Positions 56,470 to 64,000 of a stretch of 64,000 nucleotides of DNA are shown piece after piece (positions within the stretch are counted from its first letter, which is position 1; every line of letters starts with the position of its first letter). Where the stretch lies: positions 18,394,369-18,458,368 of the forward strand of contig NC_080044.1 of assembly GCF_012489685.1 (NCBI RefSeq), in the 5' to 3' direction. The DNA is from Lotus japonicus. Lineage: Eukaryota > Streptophyta > Magnoliopsida > Fabales > Fabaceae. Position numbers and translations under genes: made by a program. The notes under the pieces were generated by a model that saw only the letters and a list, made by a program, of their open reading frames with translations, was not told the origin of the DNA and searched no databases.

Positions 56470-58831
56470 TTACCTCTTGCGATCCTCTCGCGCCAATCTG
56501 CAGCTAGAGTTGTAGCATCCCCTGGCCATGGTTAGGTTTCCGCGTACGGAAATCGCCCTTCCGGCCCATGGGTACTTCAACATCAGGTGGTGGGTGGAGA
56601 CGATGGCCCGGTAGACATTGAGGCTTGGTCTGCCGATTATGGCGTTGTAAGCTGTGGGGCATTTCACCACCAAGAACCGGGCCTTGACAGTCCTGCAAAC
56701 ATCAGGGTCTCCTAGGGAGAGGTATGCATCAAAATATCCTAATGGCAGGACTCTGTCCCCAGTGAACCCGATCAAGTCGTGGTCATAGGGGATCAGGTCC
56801 TTTACAGATAAGCCTACGGTTTTATAAGCATCATAAAACATTATATCAGCAGAACTACCTGTATCGATGAGTACCCGCCGTACCTTACCGTTTGCGATGA
56901 GGGCTTCCACGACAATCGGGTCGTCCTCCTCGCCGGTGTCTGTGCCGTAGTCGTCCTCCGTGAAAGTGATGGGGACTTTCTGCTGTGGTGGGCAGAGGGA
57001 GCCAGGGCGAGGCCGTCCAGTTGCTGACATAATGACCCGAGTGCTCCTCTTCCGACTGTTGGTTGATGGTCCGCCGGCGGCCCATCCTCCAGCAATCGAA
57101 CCAACACTGACCAGATTGGTCCCATGGCGCCATCGCACGTCATCGTGGTCCCGCCGATCTGGAGACCGACGTCGATCCGGACTTCGGCGACGGTCAGGGC
57201 TCCTGCGTCGGTCAGGACTACGGCGATGACGGGGGCTCCCTGCTCGAGTGGGTGTGTGGGCTCGGTTCCTGGGAGGGGTCCGGGCACGGGCCCTGGGCGG
57301 GGTGGGTGACCTTCGGGAAGGTGGTGAGCGTGGACGGGGGAGGTGGTCAGAGGAGAGGGCAACATATTTCGACAATCTCCCGACTCTGATTAGTTCCTCT
57401 ACCCTGTCTTTCAGGTTCAGGCATTCGTCCGTGTTATGACCGGGGCTGTCATGGAACTCGCAAAACCTTTTGGAATCCAGCTTATCCCCCCGCGTGAGGA
57501 GTGGGGGGGCTTGTCCCTGAGGTCGGTGGAGGCTCTCTCCCGCAAGATGCGGGAGAGGGAAGAGTTGAGAGGAGTGTAACTATCGAACTTCTTCCGTTTC
57601 TGCTTCTTCTCCTCCTGGCTCTTCCGTCGGGGCTCGCGATCGCGCTTAGTCTCGCCGGGGTCTCGGTTTTTTTCAGGGGGCTTATGGCCAGGGTTCTGAT
57701 TGGTGGATCTCAAGGTAGCCGCTTCCTCCATGTTGATGTACTTCTCAGACCGGGCTTGAAATTCCTCTAGTGTCCTGACTTTCTTTCCATCCAAAGATGT
57801 TAAAAAAGGGCCTGGTCGGAGCGCCTGCCGTACCAAGATCAGGCGGACTTGGGGGAGGAGGTCTGGAATGTCTCCCGCTTCCTTGTTGAAGCGGTTCAGG
57901 AAAGCCTTCAGGGATTCCTTCTCGCCCTGCTTGATTAGGGCCAGTGTTTCCTCTGATTTCGGAATGTTTCTCACCGAGGAATATTGGGCTAGGAAGCCTG
58001 ACATGACTCATTCCCAGTTGTGAATGGAGTTGTTGGGGAGGTTTTGGAACCAGTTCATTGGACCTTTCCCCAGGCTCATCGGAAAGCAGCGGCAGTAGAT
58101 CGGGTCAGTAGCTCCGGCATACTGCATGGCTCCCACGAAAAAGTTGATGTGTTCCGTCGGGTCGGAGTCACCTTCGTATAGCTTCATTTTAGGTCGTGAC
58201 CAGCCCGGGGGGAAAGGGGTTGCCATGATGTCTGGGGAGAGGGGCCCGTTGATGGTCTGAGGTAGGACAACCAGAGTGCCGTGCGGGCGGGCCTGTTCCC
58301 GGAGCGGTTCCCTCGTGGAAATTGGGCTCCTTCGCCAGGAGTAACTCCTGCGCGGGAGTGGTACCTGCGGTGATGGTAGGGTTGATTCACAGCTCTTTCT
58401 GTGGTTTGCTCTTGAACGTGGTCGTCTTGAAAGTCTGAAGGGGGTGGTGGTCTCCTTCCTGTCTCTCCCTCTTGAGAGAACGTCGGGTCTTGTCTTGGGC
58501 GTTCTTCCAGTTCCTCCAATTGGCGGAGGCGTGCTCGGAGGGCACGGATCTCGTCCCGAGTGCTGCGAGCCTGGACATTGCGTTCCAGTCCCCCGTCCAG
58601 AGGATGCTCCTCCTCCATCGCCCTGACTCGGGCCTCCAGTCTACACAGCGCCTCATGTGCTGCATGGGGGGTTAAGATCCCTGGTTCCGGGGACCGTCCC
58701 CGAGGCGGAGTTGGTGGAGTAGTCCTCTGGGGTTGAGGGGAGTGTTGGTGGTTTGCGGACTCGTCCAGAGTTTCCACGTGGCCCTCGGGAGTTCGGTTGA
58801 AACGGCGAGAGGTTTGTCGTGTCTCTACCAT
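56470..58831 (-). pseudogene. Gypsy gag and protease of element 2, interrupted
   Basis: It starts at the ATG at 58831, 60 bases after the PBS. The N-terminal part has a coiled-coil-like segment (RLEARVRAMEEEHP, LRARLRQLEEL). A frame change lies between about 58300 and 58226. The retrotransposon gag domain (MKLYEGDSDPTEHINFFVGA) comes next, with an in-frame TGA at 58008-58010, then SFLNRF-type sequence (ESLKAFLNRFNKEAGDIPD). A second frame change occurs at a C-run near 57505-57511, before a CX2-type motif region (CEFHDSPGHNTDEC). An RS-repeat (RRSPDRRRSPDRRRSPDRR, about 57230-57150) precedes the aspartic protease (LIDTGSSADIMFYDAY, about 56880). A TAA at 56470-56472 separates protease from pol in the same frame. 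So two frame changes and two stops block a full polyprotein. At least the TGA can be explained by a C-to-T change at a methylated site. Confidence 0.88.
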
Positions 58832-58890
58832 CGCGGGTTGCTGCGGCTCTTGCTGCTGACAGTACGTTGGTGAAGGAAAAACTTACTCGC

Positions 58891-58908
58891 TCCCCACAGA
58901 CGGCGCCA
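58891..58908 (-). other. Primer binding site of element 2
   Basis: Two bases after the 5' LTR the minus strand reads TGGCGCCGTCTGTGGGGA. The first eight bases match the complement of the 3' end of plant tRNA-Asp; the rest matches poorly, so the tRNA assignment is open. Confidence 0.7.
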
Positions 58909-58910
58909 AA

Positions 58911-59479
58911 TGATTGGGAGGATCACGAGAGCTGGGACTTCCGAGGGAGAGGCTGGAAACAGTGCGCTGGGAGGGCAGAACGGACCCGGGAGGGGCTCCT
59001 GCAAGGGACTCCGATGCTGAAGTAAGTAGGGAAAATGAGTAAAGGGGTGGCTAAGTGAAGAGAATAACATACCTTAGAATGAGTGAGTTGCCCCCCTTAT
59101 ATACAAGTTGGAGAACTAGGGTTGGAGCCATGCAACGTCATGCATGGCTTGTACTGGTGGGACAGGGGCCGTCGGATCCTTCTGCTCCCTCTGCGATTTG
59201 CAGTGATCCAACGACTTAGATTGCCTAGGGGGCCCACCATCCAACCACCCTAGTTCCGTAGGGTGGTTGGCCTAGGTCAACCCCTAGGTGGTGGGGTCCA
59301 TGCTTCAGAGCAATCGGGGTTCTGTTCTGCTTGAGAGTCAGGGACTGGACATACTGCTTCGGCCGTCCCGTGGGCCCGCTATCGGGTGATCCTGTCCGGT
59401 CGTACCCGGGGGCGTGGTCCGCCCGTCCCTGAACAGTCGTCGGTCGTACTCTGGGGCGTGGTCCGCCCGTCCCAGAACA
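58911..59479 (-). repeat. 5' LTR of Gypsy element 2
   Basis: 569 bp, TGATTGGGAGG ... TCCCAGAACA on the plus strand. On the minus strand TATATAAG (59103-59096) is a good TATA box for the genomic transcript. At the six differing positions this copy has T or A. Confidence 0.97.
59096..59103 (-). promoter_or_regulatory. TATA box in the 5' LTR of element 2
   Basis: TATATAAG on the minus strand, about 185 bases before the end of the LTR and in the transcription direction of gag-pol. The same box is in the other LTR near 49257-49264. Confidence 0.65.
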
Positions 59480-59484
59480 GCTAC

Positions 59485-62400
59485 TTTTACACTTATTGTT
59501 GTAGCAATTCTTTTACTTGCATAACATTTCTCCATTTACTTTCTTTTCCTTTAAAAAAGATTCCAACTTTTTCAGTAATCCTTGAGAGGATGGTTGAGTT
59601 GTCTTATAACTCTAATAACTCACTCTCATTCAATCAAATTAATTATACTATATGAAGAGAAAATTTTAAAAACCATGAAGACTTTTTTATTTTATCATGT
59701 AGACATCCATTTCATCATAATTGTTGTCATACAATTCTGATGAAATGCATGCCATTTGATAAATAAAAAACCGTTCATTATTTTTTAAATTTTCTTACAT
59801 ATAGCACAATCAGTTTATGGAATGAGAGTGGATTATAAAGTTGTAAAACAACTCAATCACCCTCTTAAGTATTACCGGAAAAAGTGAAATTCTTTTTGAA
59901 AGAAAAAAATAAATGAAAAAAACATGATGAAATTTAAAGAATTTGCTACAACTATGTGCTAATTAAGGTAAGCAGACTAAGTTGCCCACTACGGTCAACT
60001 ACATTGCCCCAACACTAATTAAAAAAAATTAAAGCAACTGAGAAAGAAATTTACCTATATATGTCAGTGCGCCTATAGAAAAATAAAACGAACAACTATA
60101 AAATTCTTTTAATTCACAAAATTAAAGCTACCATTAAAACTTTTTCTTGTTTGGACGTTTTTTTTTGTCAATGTTTGGACGTTTATATAAAGTAAATGGT
60201 CTTCAAATAAAAACCCCTGTGTTCTGGGCTTCTACTTTTTTTTTTTGAACTTGTGTTCTGCGCTTCTAGCTTAGTGTTATATCATCCTCTTTCTTTTTTA
60301 GAGCCCATTTATTTAGAAAAAATAGAAGGGGCCATAGGGCCATGGGGCATAGCCGTTGTGTTCGTTGGTGACGCTATATGAAACTTTAATATATAATAAT
60401 TTTTTACCAAAAAAATATATATATATAATAATTTAAATCAGGATTTAGAACTTTGGATACATTAATTTATTTTCTAATAATCTACTAACTTAAAATGCAA
60501 GGTGCAATTTCACTGTTCATGGTGCCACAATTTTTTTTTGTTGCAGTTGTTAGATAGTTGGGCCTATTTCTTATTTGGGCTTCTTTGGTTGAATCATAGG
60601 TTCTGTTATTCTAAGAGCTCTGTGAAGGAAAATTTTACACCATCTGTTATTTCTCAGTTTTGAGCTTTTTTTGTTTTTAATTTTCCGCTACAATCCTTGG
60701 TTTTCATCTTCTTATGTATTGGATTTTGGTCTAATTTTCTATAATGAAGTGGGTACCGTTAAAGCACATATATTTCAAACAGTTTATCTCTTGGAGGCTG
60801 GCAAGAGATTTTATTAGACTTTAGTATTGTTGAAGTTGAGCAAATTAGATATTAGTATTGATTGGACTTCATCTTTATAATCATATCTTTCTTTTGGTTT
60901 CTTTTTGCCTGATTCTTCTTTTCTCTCTGTAAAGCTTTAGTTTTCTATCTCATTGAATATATTTGCTCAAGCTTATACGCTTACTTTCATGGATGCATCT
61001 AAGGAAAGTATGATTGTAGCATGGTGTTAGTTTTGCTTATGTTGTGTGCAGTAAAGGATTTAATTTGATTTTTCCTGCTATTCCTCTGTTGCTCTTCTTC
61101 CTGTGTTGTTGTTCTTCATTTGAAAGCCAAAAGGGTTATTTATTTCTTGGTTGACTCATCAATTTCTCTATTTTGCGCAACAGAACTGAATCCCTGGGTT
61201 GTCAGGATGAAAGATGATCAGCCGTGGTTTTACAAACAAAATCCCTCAACTCTAAGGTTAGTTCATTCTCAAGATAGAAGCTGCATTTGCTCTTTAACAT
61301 GTTTTGACTACTCATGCTAATAATGTACAGTTTTACAATTTGTTTCAGCTGTAGCGTTTCAATTACTCATGCTAATAACTGCAATGATGACATATTACTA
61401 TCATGTGCTGTGATTGTCAACATTAAATTTAAATCATGGTCTAAATTTTGATTATTTTTCATGATTTATTGTAATTTATAGATTTATTATCCTCCAATGT
61501 TAAGTTTACTATCATGTGCTATTTTGTTTGTGTTTTTAACAACATACTAAGCCTCTTTATACTATGTATTTTGTGTACCTTTCTTTATTACTAATTTGAT
61601 CTTTAGAAAAACTCGTCTTTATACTCTATTGAAATCTCAATATTTCATTCTACCCATACTATTATACCAATCTGATCTACTGTTGATTTTTAGTTGAAGT
61701 TGGAAACTACCAGCATACTTTAGCTTTTCCAAAACCGAAAGTTCTTGAAAAATCAAATTGAGTTACTTCTTTAGATATGTCCAATGTTTACATCGTATCA
61801 TTTTGGGTTACTTCTTCAAACATGCTATGTATATATATAATGACTAGGTTTCTTATTTTTTTTTTTAATTTCTTCTTGGTTTAAGATTGTCTCTGGCATG
61901 CTTTTCATGTGTTTTGTTTTTTGTTTTCTCATGTGTTTGGAATGGGTTTCAGGATATTCTCAGACATGAGACAACAGTAGAAGCTAAGGTTAAGAAGAAT
62001 GTGTTGAAACATATGAGAGGCAGAAGACAGGGTTCTGAGAAAACAACAAGTGTGAGTAAATGGCTTGTCATGATGATGAAAATGGATGGCATCAATGTTT
62101 CTTTGTGCCACCTAAATAGCCTTTCTTTTCTTCATTTTTCTTTGGCAGAATCAAGTCCAATTCCATTTGAATCATGTTGTTGGCCAATTCATGCTAAGGA
62201 GTGATCAAAATGTTAATCATATATATCACCCTTAACTAGGCCATAAAGTGAAAGTTTGGGTTTTAATTTCGCTATTTAACTTCATGGTTTGCATAACAGG
62301 TGAATATGAATTTATTGAAGTCATAACTGAAGACAAGAATTATGCTGGTCGGTCTTGTGAGGCTCATAGTAGATATAGACTTCAGGTCCCAATTTGAGCT

Positions 62401-63192
62401 TGCAAGGCCTACATAGCACTACAAAGAATTGACAGACTCTCTCCAGTTATCTTTGTTGGGACTGAGAATAAACTCTGCAAGGTCATTTATTTTTGGAGTT
62501 TTTTTTTACTGTTGAGCTCCATCATGAGTGATTGATCATCACAAATATTTTTCTTTTTGTCAAATGTACGCTTAGTGCAATCAAACAATCAGTACCTATT
62601 GTAGGTACTTATTTAGAATTTTAAGTATTCTGTGAACAAACAGAAACAGTGGCTGTTATCATCTGCATGATTGTAAATATGAATATTCTTCTCCAACTTG
62701 TGTTTCATTATATATCAGAGGATATGAAGTAGTTCCTTTAATAATTTAGCTTTGTCATCTTTTTACTATTTTGCTAGCTTGCCTTTTATGTCTGTTGTTC
62801 TTTATACAATTGCAAAAACTTTATTCTGTCTCTTGAAATTGCGATTTTATTTGTTAAGCCCCTCTATGTTGTTCATCTTATCGATTTATAAGTAAGCTAG
62901 GTCGTACTCATATTGTTGAAAGCATGTAAGAGTATATATTAAGTCGTTTTTGTTACATGATAAGTCTTTAGAAGTTGATATTCAACGGATGCTCCAACAT
63001 TTTTAATGTTTCATATCGTAGTCACAGATGTATCTTTTATAATAGTCTATTTACATACATTTATGGTATGTCAAAGAACAACCATTTAAACGCATAAAAT
63101 GAGCAGTGGTGATATGTGTATACACTAGAAGGATAAAAATGCGAACAAAGGAGTATAAACAGGTTCCGTGCATCGCACGGGTAAAATCCTAG
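59485..63192 (+). mobile_element. Region ending in a Helitron 3' terminus, with exon-like pieces
   Basis: At 63166-63180 a perfect 6 bp stem hairpin (CCGTGC ATC GCACGG) is followed after eight bases by CTAG (63189-63192) and T, the structure of a Helitron 3' end. The 5' end was not found, so the left limit is open; 59485-60200 may be outside the element. Exon-like pieces with splice-like borders occur at about 61170-61259 (NPWVVRMKDDQPWFYKQNPS), 61953-62050 (ILRHETTVEAKVKKNVLKHM), 62149-62210 and 62301-62385 (EYEFIEVITEDKNYAGRSC). I do not recognise the gene. They look like parts of one captured host gene. No Rep/helicase is seen. Confidence 0.6.
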
Positions 63193-64000
63193 TTTTTTTA
63201 TATAATTGGAGGCAATACCCTTCATCATTAGAGTCAATCGTATAGGCCGATAGTAGTATACGTTATCATGTTAGCTTCAGCCTTGTGTTGGAATTATTTT
63301 CACTACAACAACACCAGAATAAAGTTCATATTTTGACGATTCTCAAGTTTCAACTCTTATTTGCTTTTCAATTGTTTCTCAAGGTGAATTGTCTTGACTC
63401 TTGACACTAAGGTAATATATACATGGTCTCCATTTGCTGTCGAGTACCCTATATCGACATTGACAAGTTCGAATTTGGTTGCGTAGCTTTTTTTTTTTGT
63501 TACAAATGGAAGATATGTGTAGCTTGGTTCTATGATCATTTTCATTTCTTTATCTATTTTATGAGAAACAAGAAATGAGGGCAAAGAATAGGGAAATGAT
63601 AGTTAAATATATGTATGCATGCATGATGCATTTTAAATTTTTAATCCTAAGTTATATGTATGCCCTAATCCTAAAAAGCAATCCTGAAAATCTCTTCCTG
63701 ATCAGCTTGCTTCTTAAGCTAGATCACCATCGACTATTTGGATATGAACCATAAATCATAATGCACCAGTTACGTTGTGCTAGCTTTTCCAAAATCAGCA
63801 AACTTCCTCTCCTATGATTTCTTAAACTTTGGTACCAACAAAAATGTTAAGATAATATTTTGCTAGTTCAAGATTGTAAATCATCAAAAAGGGTGTTTGT
63901 TGATGAAAAGAGCATTTATAAGGTTCATCATGTCACACTGCAACGAAATAGTATACATGATTAAGGTCAAACAGAAATGGATTATTCTTCTTCATGTCTC
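63193..64000. other. Terminal stretch, no confident gene
   Basis: AT-rich. A minus-strand frame of 75 codons (63584-63357) reads KFELVNVDIGYSTANGDHVY followed by ITLVSRVK. This faintly recalls plant cystatin-like small proteins, but there is no support beyond that. A possible gene continues outside the window. Confidence 0.3.

Larger units (their letters stand above)
49072..59479 (-). mobile_element. Near-complete Tat-lineage Ty3/Gypsy retrotransposon (element 2), 10,408 bp
   Basis: Two 569 bp LTRs in the same orientation and a perfect 5 bp target duplication GCTAC (49067-49071 and 59480-59484). Read on the minus strand: 5' LTR (59479-58911), PBS, gag-protease (58831-56470), pol (56415-53143), a tandem-repeat spacer, a convergent gene on the plus strand (50558-52577), PPT and 3' LTR (49640-49072). 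A second RNase H of archaeal type after the normal one is the hallmark of the Tat lineage. The LTRs differ at six positions (about 1.05 percent), so the insertion is young; with a rate of 1.3e-8 per site per year that would be about 0.4 million years. Its GC content is clearly higher than that of the surroundings. Confidence 0.96.

Noticed and set aside
57124..58675. Plus-strand frames opposite gag/protease of element 2
   Set aside because: Shadows of the minus-strand gag; they have no motif and mirror its Arg/Pro-rich segments.

Overview
This is nuclear DNA of a flowering plant, probably a eudicot and possibly a papilionoid legume. The legume placement is an inference from the overall repeat character, not a proof. 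The AT-rich background holds introns, TATA boxes, plant-type Gypsy, Copia, L1, CACTA, MULE, hAT and Helitron elements, and one plant CCCH zinc-finger gene family. Nothing suggests bacterial, organellar or free viral DNA. Most of the window is transposable elements nested in one another.

Layout: 1-5756 is the 3' half of a Tat-like Gypsy retrotransposon, with a decayed integrase, a broken antisense gene carrying a plant-mobile-domain-like region, and the 3' LTR. 5932-9594 is a 5'-truncated L1 LINE. 10310-22210 and 29745-35990 are two diverged copies of one segment carrying a CCCH zinc-finger gene. Copy A (12.2-21.2 kb) is a pseudogene: exon 1 was replaced by a LINE fragment, the last exon has a frameshift and a stop, and a 5.1 kb Copia element sits in it. 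Copy B (30925-35237) has an open reading frame over four exons. Between them lie two more partial copies of the gene 5' end, C (28135-28850, direct) and D (25850-26290, inverted). Non-autonomous DNA transposons are inserted in and around the duplication: an hAT-like element, four MULE-like elements with 9-10 bp target duplications, and a 556 bp Helitron. A (TAA)n microsatellite of about 316 bp is also present.

36.6-46.9 kb is an old LINE split by later insertions: a TRIM element, a Tork/Tnt1-like Copia element preceded by a 158 bp piece of a second copy, and a 2965 bp insertion with a long diverged inverted repeat. 47024-48170 is the end of a CACTA transposon with the C-terminus of a Ulp1-like protease.

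49072-59479 is the most complete element: a 10,408 bp Tat-lineage Gypsy retrotransposon on the minus strand. It has two 569 bp LTRs, a perfect 5 bp target duplication (GCTAC), PBS and PPT, and an uninterrupted 1090-codon frame with RT, RNase H, a second archaeal-type RNase H and integrase. On the opposite strand, between pol and the 3' LTR, lies a two-exon gene with its own TATA box. It converges on pol across a short tandem-repeat array. The partial element at 1-5756 has the same plan with a different antisense gene, so two unrelated-looking antisense genes occupy the same slot in two elements.

59.5-63.2 kb ends in a second Helitron 3' terminus and contains exon-like pieces of an unidentified gene. 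The final 0.8 kb shows no convincing gene.
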